DNA of 64,000 bases from Desmodesmus armatus (lineage: Eukaryota; Chlorophyta; Chlorophyceae; Sphaeropleales; Scenedesmaceae): the NCBI GenBank assembly GCA_007449985.2, contig VIIQ02000565.1, positions 124,001-188,000 on the forward strand. The letters run 5' to 3'. The position numbers were made by a program, and so were the translations under genes. The notes beneath the pieces are model-generated. The model was not told where the DNA came from and did not search any database. It was given only the letters and a program-made list of their open reading frames with translations. Within the stretch, counting starts at the first letter, position 1. Every line of letters begins with the position of its first letter. Positions 31,459-45,300 of the stretch are shown here, piece by piece.

Positions 31459-34400
31459 CTTCAGCGCGCTTGCGCAGGTTTTCTGTGTCGCAGCAGCGGT
31501 TGCTGCAGGATGCTGAGTAGCAGCGCCCCGATTGCACTGCCTGTGCATCATGTGGTGGTGGCTATGCTGTCTTTTTCGGCAGTGCTGTGTGGATTTCTGC
31601 CTGGACTGGTGCGCTTTTATGCTTTGAGAGGTTGGGAATGTGCACACAGGGTGTTTGTGGTTCATACGGTGTTCTTTTGCCTGCGCTGCTGGGCTTTTTG
31701 CACCTGTCGTGATGGTGGGTGTTTGTTGCGAGGGACGGTGTGGTGGTGTGAGTGGCCTTGCTCAGCCCTGTCTACAGCAGGGATATGACTTTGCTCCAGA
31801 GGCATGCTTTGTACATGCAGCTAGTGGTTGTAGAGAGCGATGTGTCTGTGCTGGTCGATGGCTGCTGCTAGCAGGCATGGCAGTAGCATCAGGTGATATG
31901 TCTGGTGCGGCAGCTGTACTCCTGCGCACAGCTGCAGGAGTGCTTCCAGTACAACCTGTGCTGAGCAGCTGTGTATGAGGTCAGAGAGAGGGTTCGGGAG
32001 CTGGTTCTTTCGTACGGTGGTTGTTCCTTGCGCTCAATGCAATGTGAGCGCAGTAGTGGTCTGCAGGCATGCCTGCAGTATTGGGTGCTGCAGGGTAGAG
32101 TGGGTGGAGACACGGCAAGGTGTGTGTGATGCTGACGTCATGGTGTCTGCGTAAGTTGTTGTACAGTAGCAACTGCCTGACCCGGGCTGCATAGCTGGCC
32201 GGATGGGGTGCACTTTGACACGGCAGCTTTGGCACGTGCTGCCGCATGGTGTTGTATGCTCAGTCACTGTAGCTGCTGACTGGGGCTCTCATTGCATGGT
32301 GTCGGCCACAGCCACACAGTGCTTTGTGTGGCTTGCGCTGTGGCAGCGGACGCTGCGTTTTCCTCCTGCGGCTGAGTTGCCTGTGGGATGCTGCAGACGT
32401 GGGTCATCTTGATGCTGTACTGGCTTTCAAGACAGGGAGTGGGGGCGTGTGAAGGTTATCATAGGAAGTGTGTGGCACTGTGTGACGTTGTGGCGATGAG
32501 GGCGTGTGAGTCGACGACTTTTTGCAAGGGCACTCGAGAAGACACAGCACACAGGGGCCCTAAACTGGTGCATGACAGCTGTGTGGACTCATTGACAGGC
32601 TTTGCTCAGGTAGAAAGGCACGTGTTGATGTATTGATTTGTAGGAACAGGCAGAGTGTGCATGCTGTGGGCTGCTTGGTTTGCGCCTGGGGCTACAGTGT
32701 GTTTCCATGCGGCCTGGCATCAGGTGTGCTTGCACATAACATGCCTGTTGTGTGGTTCCTGGTGCTGTCGAGAGGATTCGAGACCACAACACACTGCTGC
32801 TGTGACTGTGGGGTTGGCGGAGCGTGTGTGCGCGCCAGCTTGCCAGTGTGCTGGCGGCTTCCTGGAATTATGATTGACATCTCCGCAATGTGTGGGACCA
32901 TGGATCTGGGCTGAAGGATGGTGGGCGCCACCATTGCTGCTCACGATGCCGCTTGACCCGTGCAACCTGAGTATCGGGCCCACACATGACCCAGCATTCC
33001 TTGCCAGCTGCAGGAATGCTGCTGGAGCCGCTGCTTAGTGCTGCTTAGTGTACACCCCTTGTACTATGTGTGGCGCCTGTCCGCCTTCCAACGCTGCGAT
33101 ACTGCAGAGCGTGGGCCTTGCTGTTCTGAACAGACTGAAGTTCGGACAGATGCCGCCCTCTCTGTGGCAACAGCTTGTGTCTGTAAACATTTTTGCTGTG
33201 TGTGTGCGCGCGTGTGTGTGCTGAGGGTTGTGTTTTGTACACTGCTGGTTTGGCATGTATGCTTGCCGTACCTGGCTTGTACGTTCAAGGGTTGGGTCTG
33301 TTGGTTGATGACTTCGCCAGGTGTGTGGCGATCCTTCGGGGAGGGAGGGGGTGTGAGGTTTTGATTTGACATGAAGCGCTGACCTCAGTTCCACAACATA
33401 TGTATGATGACGGCAGCAGTGTAGTGCCTGCCAGTGCTGGTGCTGAGCTGCAGTGTTGTGTCTTGCAGAGCCATTGGCATGCAGTTGCTGCTCGGATATG
33501 TTGCATACTGTGCTTGTGCTTCTGAGGGCTGCGTGTCGCGCTGCACTTCAAGTTGTTTGCACAGCGTATCGGCAGTGGTGTAATGCTATTTCAACAGTGC
33601 GACATAGCCACTCAGGATAGCCCGATAACCTCATGCCAACATACGCACATCCTTCAGATGGACGGCAGCCTGTCAATTGGCAATTGAGACAGTCCTGCCA
33701 CATACACCCTCAGCAGCAACTACGGACTCTGAGGCTCTGCACGCATGGGTCAGCACACCACAGCACGACACCCTGTGCACTGCATACTCTGGCTGCAGCA
33801 GCCCCATATCTCACAGCCCATGTAGGCATGTCAGACTGTGAGCTTGCTTTGCTGTGTTGGAGGTTGGACCTTGGCACCTGCTGATTTAAGCTGCTGGCAC
33901 ATGCTTAGCAAGGGAGCTCACCCACAATGAAATGTCTAACATGTTTTTCAAGCTGCTGTGACTTGTGACAAGCTGCTGCAAGTGATGTGTTTTGGACTCC
34001 AACCCATGATACAGCAGTTTTCAACTAGCAAGATCTGGCTGCTGTGCCTGCTGAGTAGTGAAAGCTGGACATGCCTGACAGCTTCCATGCAGAATCGCGT
34101 CACCCTGACAATTTGATTAGATGCGTTGCTGCTCCTGCTGCCGCCGCCCCTCACCCCCTCCCGAAGTCCCAACTGCTGTTGTTGTACGCAATGATGAACC
34201 CCAGCATGGTGACAGCACAGCAAGCAAAGCTGGCAATGTAAGCAATATGCTGAGGGCCCTTGCTGCTGTAAAGCACGGATAGCAATCGCAAGCCTGGTGT
34301 GCTTGGTTCTCGTAATCATGTTACAAGATAAACACATCGGAGTGGCTGCTGCATAAACGAAGTGAACCACACAAAAAGGGTGCGGGCAGCCATCGCCATG

Positions 34401-35097
34401 GGCATATATACAGCCCCTCACAACTGTGCTGATGGAAAACAGACTCAACGTATGTACTGTCAATGCTGTTGGTCAAGCAGGATACACACAGCGGCAACTG
34501 CCACCTTGTGCTCACTGCCTCTCACGTGAGACAAACGTTGGGAGGTCCCTTCAGGGGTCACGTCTAGCATGCAGGGTAGCTGCATGTAGGCGGCCCGCGA
34601 AATCAAACAACATGCATATGCCATCCTGACAGCGAACTTCGCTGTCTTATCCAACAGACACACAACATGCACGCACGACAGACGACCAACAGGCTGTGTG
34701 CCAAGTCAACATACAAGCCGCAGAACCTTATGCGGTTTTGGAGGTGCCAAGACAAGCAGGCATGCAAAGGCGACCGTGCTGTGCCTGTTATTGCCCCGCA
34801 TGATATACAGGCTGGACTCTGCACGGCGTAACAGGTGAACAAGGAGAGCATGTGCTGCACAGGCAGCAGCAGCAATGCCCCTAGGCAAATCCAGCAGCTG
34901 CCGCGTGATGAATGCATTATTGATGCCTAGCGGCAGGCAGCAACAGCTGCTGCTTTGCTGCCAATGTCTGCAGACAGAGCTTATGTTGCTCGCTTCCCAC
35001 TCTGGGGTCACAACAGTAACTGTGCAGTCTGGGTGCGTTGCACACCTGGCGCTCTCCATCCCAACGAATCAAACCAGGACCATCAGTGGAACAGCAC
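31459..35097. other. No recognised gene (3.6 kb)
   Basis: Only short unrelated frames. TGTAA occurs at 33182-33186 and 33579-33583, which could end a very long lyase 3' UTR but is unproven. The right end may be the 3' UTR of the minus-strand small peptide gene. Confidence 0.4.
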
Positions 35098-35382
35098 TTA
35101 GTTGGGTCCCACGACTGGAGTGACTGTCTGCAGGGTTGCTGCTCCCGAAGGAGCGGTACGGCGCCGCCTCTGCCTCCTAGGCCTGCTGGTTGGAACCTGA
35201 CCCGCTTGCACGGCCTGGGCTTGGGCTGTGAGTGCCATCAGCTCGGCCCCACCGACAGTTTGGCCTGCGGCAGCGGCTGCCTGGACGTCTGGGTTCCTGA
35301 CGATGGCTTCCACATGCACTGCTGGGGCAAAGAGCAGCACCACCACCAGCAGGATCGCAGCTGTGCGGGTGAAGGACATCAT
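35098..35382 (-). CDS. Possible small secreted peptide
   Basis: A 94-residue frame starts MMSFTRTAAILLVVVLLF followed by APAVHVEA, a textbook signal peptide with a likely cut after VEA. The mature part is Ala/Gln-rich, then basic (RPRRQRRRR), then a Thr/Val tail. No family is recognised. The frame has no introns and no conserved neighbour, so it could be chance, but the hydrophobic core with correct polarity at the very start argues for a real coding region. Confidence 0.45.
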   Translation of the reverse strand: MMSFTRTAAILLVVVLLFAPAVHVEAIVRNPDVQAAAAAGQTVGGAELMALTAQAQAVQAGQVPTSRPRRQRRRRTAPSGAATLQTVTPVVGPN

Positions 35383-36616
35383 GCTGGCTGAACGAAGAGG
35401 AACTGTGATTTGAGAAGGGATGGGGAGCGCGGCAAAGAGGCAGCAGCACGGGAAGGCAGAAGAACCGGGTCAGGTGGATCCGCGAACAGCATGACCAGTG
35501 CAGCAGTACCAACGCAGTGTCGTCATGACGCACTCTGAAGATGACATCTCAGACAACGTATGCTAGGATAGCGTACGCCCATGCAAGAGCGAGTGCGTTG
35601 GTGTCATGCTCCATGCCATTACCTTGCGGTGACTTGTGGGGCAGATGTAGCAGTCCGTTAAGCTTGAAGGAGTTGCTGTGTTCACTTGAACGTGGATCTG
35701 GAAGTGAGTTGGTGTGCTGCCTCCCCCTGGGAGTATGTAGTATCGCTCGGGATGACGGCAGTCGTATTCTCGCCCAACCACTGCAATCGATACCAGTGAC
35801 AGAATGTTGCAGCAAACAAACAAGTAGAAAAGTTGCTGTATGTAATCGTTATGGGGACAGTCAGAAGGCAGGACCGTCGACAGTACAATTCTGATGTTGC
35901 CGAAGGGCGACGAAAGCAGGTTTTGTGCATCAAACCATTGGTTTATGGTGCCACATTACCTTTTGCACCTGCTGTCGTACGTTCACTTGCTATGGTTGAG
36001 TCACTGCCCGTCCCGGTCGTAAACCCAGATTTGGTAACGGGACCTGAAGTGTTTCGACGGCTATAGCAGTGATTCAGAACGATACTAAACAAAGTATAGG
36101 ATTTTGGAGGTCGCTCCCTCATCTGTGTTGGTGGTGGGCTACGACGTGGATCCCCCAGGCCTTCGTCGTACAGGACTACACTCACCGTCGCTCGCCCCCC
36201 AGCACATTGCCGACCCGATATTGACCTCCCCGGGGCAAGTTCAGAGTGTTTGTCCTGACGCGTTCAGTTGCTTTGGCACAAAGTAAAGGACTTATCGACC
36301 GTTCGTCAAGCCACCGAGAGCAATACCGTGCTTCTTTGTTCAACGTATTGCAGCTCTGCTTGCACAACAAACAACATCATACACAAGGTGATTGTTCTAA
36401 TGCAGCGTGCTCTGTGCACCCATGCACTTGACTCGCCTCCGGCTACTTCCGTGCATAGATCAACGGCGCTGTTGTGCCCCTGTTGCCTTCGGCTGGCTAC
36501 ACACCACTCACATATTACATGCATAATGAAGGTTTTACAGCATGCGGGCAGCACAGTGAGCACCCATATCCTCCCACCGTGCACCCGTCGCTTGTTCCCG
36601 GTTGCAGGTCCGCCCA
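35383..36616. other. Intergenic, upstream of the first thioester-module gene
   Basis: No gene recognised. Between about 35540 and 36330 the sequence has few of the GCA/CTG runs typical of its surroundings. An acceptor-like TTGCAG just before the start codon at 36617 (36602-36607) suggests a 5' UTR intron in the next gene. Confidence 0.4.
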
Positions 36617-39600
36617 ATGGCAGGGCCTTCGGCCTTGCGCTGGTTTGCGATACTGCTGGTCGCAGCTACTGTCAGCTTGTCAGCAGAGTCAGCTTCTCCA
36701 TCCCAGGATGAGACATGCAGTGCCCCTCAGGATTTCATTCAGGCCCTCAGTACATCAGTGACAACTGGAGCCACTATCAACCTGGCATATGGAGCTAATG
36801 TCACTGGCTACTTCCGCCACTTGATCACCAATTGTACCAACCCCAGCTCGACCTTGTGCACGATGTCAACATTTATGGGCATCAACGGCACATACGAGGT
36901 AAGTTGCAGTCTGCTGACTACACCTTGACCGCACACCACAGGAACCCTTGCACTACAAAGCCCGGCTGTTATGTTTGGCAAGAGCCAGGGCAGAGTTTCA
37001 AAATGCTTGCAGGGCTCCATGGATGTGTGAGATGCTGTGTGAGACGTCAGCAAGATGTGACAGCTGCCTGTGCCACCCTAACACTGCTGTTTTTGGTGCC
37101 TGCAGAATGGGTACTGCGTGGACACCAGCCGCGATATTGACCCCCGCGGTGCGTGCCAGTAGCTGCTGCATGGGCAGGCTCAGAACCCACGTCAGGCTGT
37201 ACAGCAGCATTGTGGAAGCAGCAGAATGTATGCGCTTTGTGGATCCCTGTGGAAGCAGCAGTGGTGGCCTCTCAGCAGTCCCATACACTGCCATTCACCA
37301 CCCTGACAGTCCTTCGCTCTCAGTGCAGATGACAGCATTGTCTCTCCTGCCGTCCCTCACACGTGCTGCTGCTGCTCTGCCCTGTGCTGTTCCGCTCCCT
37401 CCCTGCAGTCAACTACACTGTCCAGGCTTTCTCTTCATACGCCGACGTGGCCGATGTGAAGTGCCCTGGCCAGACCAGAACCGCGCTGGGTGCTGGGTTC
37501 AATGAAGATATCCTCAGGAGGCTCAATTGGATGCTGAACAGCTACTACAACCCAGCAGTGAATGGAGCTACCTTCTGTAATCTGACACAGGATCTTCCTG
37601 CAGGTTATGCACAGAGCGTGACCGGTACTCAACCTGGCATGTATGGCCCTATTACATCACAAGACATGCAGGCAGCTGTGTGGACACTTACAGGTAAGCC
37701 CCAATGCTTCTCCGGGTCTCCGCTGCTAGCACCTGAGCGCCTCAAAACATCGCTGTTACGCCACTATGCTGTTTGCGCGGGAGACCTTTCCCTAGGTCAA
37801 GGAGGCACCACATACGAGCATGTGTCGCATGTCAACAGCAACCGACAGGTCTTGCTGTGTGACTCAACAGAGGGCACGGAAGCCTTCCATGAGAATCTGA
37901 AGTGCGCTACACAGCCGTGCCCTGAATGTGCCCTGAAAGTGTGGACACAGTTCTTGGTGCCAAACTCTTGCCTGTAAACTGCTGCTGTGTTGCCATGTTG
38001 CTGTTCTGCAGGCAACTTCCGTTTTGGAGGTAACAATGACGTTGTCAACTGCCTGGTCTTCAATGCCATGAATGCTACGGTTCCAGACGACTATACCCCA
38101 CCCTGTGGAGGCACTATGGCTGTGATCATTGTGCCTTGCAAAATCAAGTCGGGGTGGTGGTGGTATGTTGTGGACGCACAGATCACTGTCACCAACGTAC
38201 CAGTCGTGTGCACGTGCGAGGTAAGTCACAACATCGATATGTATCACTTGATTCAGTTGAACTGGCAGTGGGTTTGCATACGGACTTGATCACCCTAGAG
38301 CCGGTTGCGGAGATGTCACATGCCTGGTCATCATGATTACTGCATGCACTACATGCTGATATGTGCTGAGTATCTTGCACCCAAGATGCTGATGTGCATG
38401 CCTGTGCCAATGCAGGGGCCCCTCCCATCCCCAAGCCCCTCACCCTCTCCTGAGCCCAGCCCCTCACCTTCTCCTGAGCCCAGCCCCTCACCCTCTCCTG
38501 AGCCCAGCCCAGCCCCCAGCCCCGGGCCCAGCCCCTCACCCTCTCCTGAGCCCAGCCCAGCCCCCAGCCCCGGGCCCAGCCCCTCACCTTCTCCTGAGCC
38601 CAGTCCCTCACCCTCCCCTGAGCCCAGCCCATCCCCCAGCCCCGGGCCCAGCCCCTCACCCTCTCCTGAGCCCAGCCCATCCCCCAGCCCCGGGCCCAGC
38701 CCCTCACCCTCTCCCGAACCCAGCCCATCACCCTCCCCTGAGCCCAGCCCTTCACCAAGCCCTGAGCCAAGCCCCTCACCCTCTCCCGAGCCCAGCCCCT
38801 CACCCTCTCCTGAGCCCAGCCCTCCCCCTATGCCGGAGCCCAGCCCCTCACCCTCTCCTGAGCCAAGCCCATCCCCCAGCCCCGGGCCCAGCCCCTCACC
38901 TTCTCCTGAGCCCAGCCCCTCACCCTCTCCTGAGCCCAGCCCATCCCCCAGCCCCGGGCCCAGCCCCTCACCCTCTCCTGAGCCCAGCCCATCCCCCAGC
39001 CCCGGGCCCAGCCCCTCACCCTCTCCTGGACCCAGCCCATCACCCAGCCCTGAGCCGAGCCCCTCACCTTCTCCTGAGCCCAGCCCATCACCCAGCCCCG
39101 GCCCAGCCCCTCACCCTCTCCTGAGCCAAGCCCATCACCAAGCCCTGAGCCCAGCCCTTCACCAAGCCCTGGGCCCAGCCCCTCACCCTCTCCTGAGCCC
39201 AGCCCTTCACCAAGCCCTGAGCCAAGCCCCTCACCCTCTCCGGAGCCCAGCCCATCACCAAGCCCTGAGCCCAGCCCATCACCCTCTCCTGAGCCCAGCC
39301 CTTCACCAAGCCCTGAGCCAAGCCCCTCACCCTCTCCCGAGCCCAGCCCATCACCCTCTCCTGAGCCCAGCCCTTCACCAAGCCCTGAGCCAAGCCCCTC
39401 ACCCTCTCCCGAGCCCAGCCCATCACCCTCTCCTGAGCCCAGCCCCTCACCCTCTCCTGAGCCCAGCCCTTCACCAAGCCCTGAGCCCAGCCCCTCACCC
39501 TCTCCCGAGCCCAGTCCATCACCCTCTCCTGAGCCAAGCCCCTCACCCTCTCCCGAGCCAAGCCCTCACCCTCACCCTCCCCCGAACCCAGCCCCTCACC

Positions 39601-42262
39601 GTCTCCCGAGCCCAGCCCCTCACCCTCCCCTGAGCCCAGCCCATCACCAAGCCCTGAGCCCAGCCCATCACCAAGCCCTGAGCCCAGCCCTTCACCAAGC
39701 CCTGAGCCCAGCCCTTCACCAAGCCCTGAGCCAAGCCCCTCACCCTCTCCCGAGCCCAGCCCCTCACCCTCTCCTGAGCCCAGCCCTCCCCCTATGCCGG
39801 AGCCCAGCCCCTCACCCTCTCCCGAGCCCAGCCCCTCACCCTCACCCTCCCCCGAACCCAGCCCCTCACCGTCTCCCGAGCCCAGCCCCTCACCCTCCCC
39901 TGAGCCCAGCCCTTCACCAAGCCCTGAGCCCAGCCCATCACCCAGCCCTGAGCCCAGCCCTGAGCCAAGCCCTGAGCCAAGCCCCTCCCCCTCTCCCGAG
40001 CCCAGCCCCTCACCGTCCCCCGAGCCCAGCCCCTCACCAAGCCCTGAACCCAGCCCATCACCAAGCCCTGAGCCCAGCCCATCACCCTCTCCTGAGCCCA
40101 GCCCTTCTCCTTCTCCCGAGCCCAGCCCATCACCCTCTCCTGAGCCCAGCCCCTCACCAAGCCCTGAGCCCAGCCCATCACCCTCTCCCGAGCCCAGCCC
40201 TTCACCAAGCCCCGAGCCCAGCCCCTCTCCTTCTCCCGAGCCCAGCCCCTCACCAAGCCCTGAGCCCAGCCCATCACCCTCCCCCGAACCCAGCCCCTCT
40301 CCCTCTCCCGAGCCCAGCCCCTCTCCCTTTCCCTCTCCCGAGCCCAGCCCATCCCCAAGCCCCGAGCCCAGCCCCTCACCAAGCCCTTCACCATGCGTGC
40401 CAAACTGCACAGCTCCTTTGTCCTACATTCAAGAGCTCAGCGCATCCGTGCGTACAGCAGCCATCATGGAACTTGCCTATGGCGGTATTGACGTTGGGTA
40501 CTTCCGCCATATGTTCACCAACTGCACCCCGTCTTCGCCCCTGTGCAACATGACAACATTTAATGATATCCCCGGTGCCTACGATGTAAGTCGGGAAAGC
40601 GTCCAATGTTGTTACAATTGCAGTTACAGCTACAGTTACAGGCATTGATGATATTAATAATTGTGCAATGGGACGGCACCTGTGGTCTCTGTGCAACTGT
40701 GCCGTCGCAAGGTTTATGTTCCTATGGGCACCAACTGGGTTCTGCTGACCACCTAGGAGTTGCTTCTATTTGCCCCGTGCCCGAGCTGCCTGACTGTTGA
40801 CTGACCTGCTGCTCTTGCTGCCTGCAGAATGGCTACTGCATTGATGTCACACGTGATATTGATCCAAGAGGTAGGTGCTACAACTGGTGACCATGTAGAA
40901 GTAACAGTACTAGTTTCAGTGGAGTACACATGCTGTACAGCATGACAGGAGCAGCATGACAGGAGCAGCACTGGTTTTTGCACGCTACATAGCAGTAACT
41001 TACTGCAATTATTGCAGCCAGGGGTCCTCGCATGACTTGCACACACTTTGTAACTTGACATGGGTGACCTGTGTGTTGAGTGTTTGGTGCCCCTCGCTCC
41101 CCTACTGTTTTCTAAACACACTGCTGTTGGTTGCCGTTGCCCGCATCGCCTTGCAGTTGAATACGATGTCCAGGCCTATTCTTCCTACGCAAACGTCTCC
41201 ACCGTCAGATGTGTGCCGGAGGGTCAGCAGGGTAGCGTGCCCGTGCTGGATACATACATTACGGCAGAGGTCCTCAGGAGGCTCAATTGGATGCTGAACA
41301 CCTACTACAACCCAGCAGTGAACGGACAAACCAACTGCACCCTGACTAGCTCGGTGGGCCCAAATACTCGCCCCTTACAGAATGCGGTTGGCACTGCTGT
41401 GGGTACATACGGTCCCATCGAGATTTTGGACATGCAGGCTGCTGTTTGGGTACTGACAGGTGGGTTTTGGAACTGTGCTCTCTGGTCTTTCAGCTGGCAG
41501 CACATGCAGTAGCTCGGCAACGGTATGTGCCATGCTTTGCAGCAGCATGCAGCACTTGGAGACATTGCACACCCTCTCAACCAGCAGTGTGGCTTGCCAT
41601 GCACTGTGAGCCAGGTTTTCTGCACAGCAATGGCGATCCGATGTGTGGTGTGGCAGAATATCTGAACACAGCCCTTCTTTCCGGCCTGCTACGGCTGGAC
41701 AGTATTCCTTCCATGCCACTGCAGCTGACCAGGCTGCTTCCATCCCAACCCCTACACCCTCATTCTTTTGCTGATTTGACAGGCAACAGACGCTATGCTG
41801 AAGTCGGCAATTATGATGTGGTCAATTGCTTGGTCTACAATGCTGCGTATGCCGACGTCCCCGACACCTACACTCCACCGTGTGGTGGCACAATGGCTGT
41901 CGTTGTTGTGCCTTGCTCCCAGAAACAAGACACCAGCATTGTTGTTGTGGATGACCAGATCACCATCACCAACGTCCCAGTGCAGTGCGAGTGTGAGGTG
42001 AGTAGGGCTTTGGGACAGGAGATTCCTGGTGCTGGGACAATTATTTTTGGAAAAGGAAGTCAATTTATCTAATTTATTATCTATAAATTAAATAATTAAT
42101 ATTGTTTGCTAGCAGGGTCAGCATATTTCCCACACCCTGGTACGTGACTTGCGTGTGCTCCCCAGAGCCTGCTATGCAACATCCAGTGTCAAAGCCGGAG
42201 ACAGGAGATGCTCCCAACTATCACAGCTTCCAGTACACTCAAGCTGTCTCTGCAACTGCACC

Positions 42263-42300
<38 letters not shown>

Positions 42301-45300
42301 AGGAAACTTGCCCTTCACCTTCACCCAGCCCTGAGCCAAGCCCCAGCCCCAATCCTCTTCCAGAGAGCCCATCACCAAGCCCTGAGCCCAGCCCCTCACC
42401 ATCTCCTGAGCCAAGCCCCTCACCCTCTCCTGAGCCAAGCCCATCACCAAGCCCTGAGCCAAGCCCCTCACCTCTCCTGAGCCAAGCCCCAGCCCCAATC
42501 CTCTTCCAGAGAGCCCATCACCAAGCCCTGAGCCCAGCCCCTCACCCTCTCCTGAGCCAAGCCCCTCACCTTCTCCTCAGCCCAGCCCCTCACCCTCTCC
42601 TGATTCCAGCCCCTCACCCTCTCCTGAGCCCAGCCCTTCACCAAGCCCCGAGCCCAGCCCCTCACCAAGCCCTGAGCCCAGCCCTTCACCAAGCCCTGAG
42701 CCCAGCCCCTCACCCTCTCCTGAGCCAAGCCCATCACCAAGCCCTGAGCCCAGCCCCTCACCCTCTCCTGAGCCAAGCCCCAGCCCCAATCCTCTTCCAG
42801 AGAGCCCATCACCAAGCCCTGAGCCCAGCCCCTCACCCTCTCCTGAGCCCAGCCCCTCACCCTCTCCTGAGCCCAGCCCTTCACCCTCTCCTGAGCCAAG
42901 CCCCTCACCCTCTCCTGAGCCTAGCCCCTCACCCAGCCCCGGGCCAAGCCCCTCACCCTCTCCTGGACCCAGCCCCAGCCCTGCTCCAGTAAGTGACGTC
43001 GATGGTGGTTTTCCCCAAATGGCCAGCACTGAAGCACAGCCCTATCATGTACACCTTCATTCAGTGTGACACGCCTCTAGATATGAAGCCTAAAATTTTC
43101 CACATTTATTTTCACAATCTTGTCTCTGAACAACTTGCTCTGAACAACATGTGGTTGACATGCACCCTGATAATCTTGCATGCCTGTGCTTGTGCCTTGA
43201 TTTGCTGCTGTGCAGTCGGTTTGCGCCCCAGGCGACGATGGTTGGACCCTCACATACCCCCAGGAGTTCTGGAGAGACAGCTACTGTCAAGACGGAAACC
43301 TATGTGCGCCGGGCAGCTCCCTGCTAGCATGCAGTCTCAATCCCCCAACATTCTCAGACCTTTCCCAATATCATCCCAACTGGGCGGGCATATTGCTCAG
43401 TACCGCACCTACATGCACCTTTGGTGATAGCAGCATTACCAACCTGAGAAGCGATATGTGCGCATGCCTGGGCTCTGGGAATATCACTGCTGGCAACAAC
43501 GTGGCACTGATCATGAACCTGCTGCTTGGGCAGCTTGGGGACCCTGCTCAAGACAACAACCAGCCAACCACTCCTGGCACCTGCTCCAACGAGATTTACC
43601 CAGCCAATGGCGTGGGTTCCGCGTATGTGTGTGCGCCTTTGGGCAGCAACAGCGCATGCCCTTGCCCTGGTACGCAAATCATGGGGTGGGATGCGTCTGT
43701 CAGCGACGAGTGCAAGGCTTTTGTCTCCAACGCGGGCAACGGTGGGCAGTGCATGCCCAGCACTACCAACACGTCTAGCCTGCAGAACCTCTGCCAGTTG
43801 CAGAACTGCGAATGCAGCAGTCCGGGGCCCCTGCCCACCAGCCCTTCACCAAGCCCCGAGCCCTCTCCTGAGCCCAGCCCCTCGCCCTGAGCTCAGCCCA
43901 TCACCAAGCCCCGAGCCCAGCCCATCACCCAGCCCTGAGCCCAGCCCCTCACCAAGCCCTGAGCCCAGCCCATCACCCTCTCCCGAGCCCAGCCCTCCCC
44001 CTCTCCTGAGCCAGCCCTTCACCCTCTCCTGAGCCCAGCCCCTCACCCTCTCCTGGACCCAGCCCTTCACCCAGCCCCGGGCCCAGCCCATCACCCTCTC
44101 CCGGACCCAGCCCTTCACCCTCTCCTGGACCAGGCCTTCACCCAGCCCTGGACCCAGCCCCTCACCCTCTCCTGGACCTAGCCCCTCACCCTCTCCAGAG
44201 CCCAGCCCACCCAGCCCTGGACCCAGCCCCTCACCCTCTCCTGAGCCCAGCCCCTCACCCTCTCCTGGACCCGGCCCTTCACCTGTGTGCCTTGCCCCAC
44301 CCAGCCTTGCCGCCAACTTCAGCGCCCAGGTGCAGACAACAGCGACCTTCGGTGTTGCTTTTGGCGGCAGTGTGGTGGGGTACTTCCGCCACACCTTCTT
44401 GGACTGCAACCCAGAGTCAATCCTTTGCACGGGGTCGACGTACCAGAACGCGACCGGCGACTACGTCCCTGGGACCTATGAGGTGAGGGGTTCTCAACCG
44501 GGTGTCTGTGTGTGCCTACAGGAGGGTGAAAGAAGTTGAATCGGTGCTTGGGCCGGTACATGTTTTAAGGGGGGTGCACATGTGGGCGGGATTGTGTCAG
44601 AGGGCTTTGTTTGCATGAATTTGTGGATCTCAGCATGTGCCTAGACCTAACAGGTGGGATCTCTCAGGCTGCAAAGCAGACTAAGCATGACTTTTTAATT
44701 GATAATTATCAGTGCTGCTGGCTTGGCCGTCACAGGTGTATGTATGTGCCACCTGGCAAGATGAACACTACAAATGTGCTGAGGCTATTGCTGCCTGCTT
44801 GTTGTACTGCCCCCACTGCGCCGCCCTCGCAGAACGGCTACTGCATTGACAGGAAAAGGACCATCAATCCTGGTGGTGAGTGAAAACAGCGTCTGCCAGG
44901 CATGCATGTGGGGCTTGACCACTATATGTGACAGCAAGCCCTGCCGTGAACTGCCAGGGTGTTGTGCAGGGTGCAATCATCATAGCCAATGTGCCTTCGC
45001 ACATGGCTCCTCGCTGACTTGCCTTTGGCAGTGGAGCTAGCTGCTGTTTGGTGTACTGCTGTGTCCCTCATCACCAGCGTAAGGGACCCCACACCTGCTC
45101 ACCGTATCATCGTATACTCCTTGCTTGTGTTGCCTTGCAGCCACGTACACTGCGGTCACGTTCTCCTCCCTCTCGGACGTCAGCGACATGAAGTGCCCAG
45201 GCAGCGCCGCGACACCCTTGCCAGCTGTTATCAACAATGAACGGCGGAGGCGGATCAACTGGTTGCTGAACAACTATTACAACCCCCAGTTGGGCTTGAG

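Noticed and set aside
39088..40410. 440-residue minus-strand frame of Gly-Leu-Gly-Ser-Gly-Glu repeats opposite stalk 1
   Set aside because: It is the complement of the Ser-Pro/Glu-Pro repeat. The same shadow frames appear opposite every stalk, and the plus strand joins in phase to well-formed modules on both sides.
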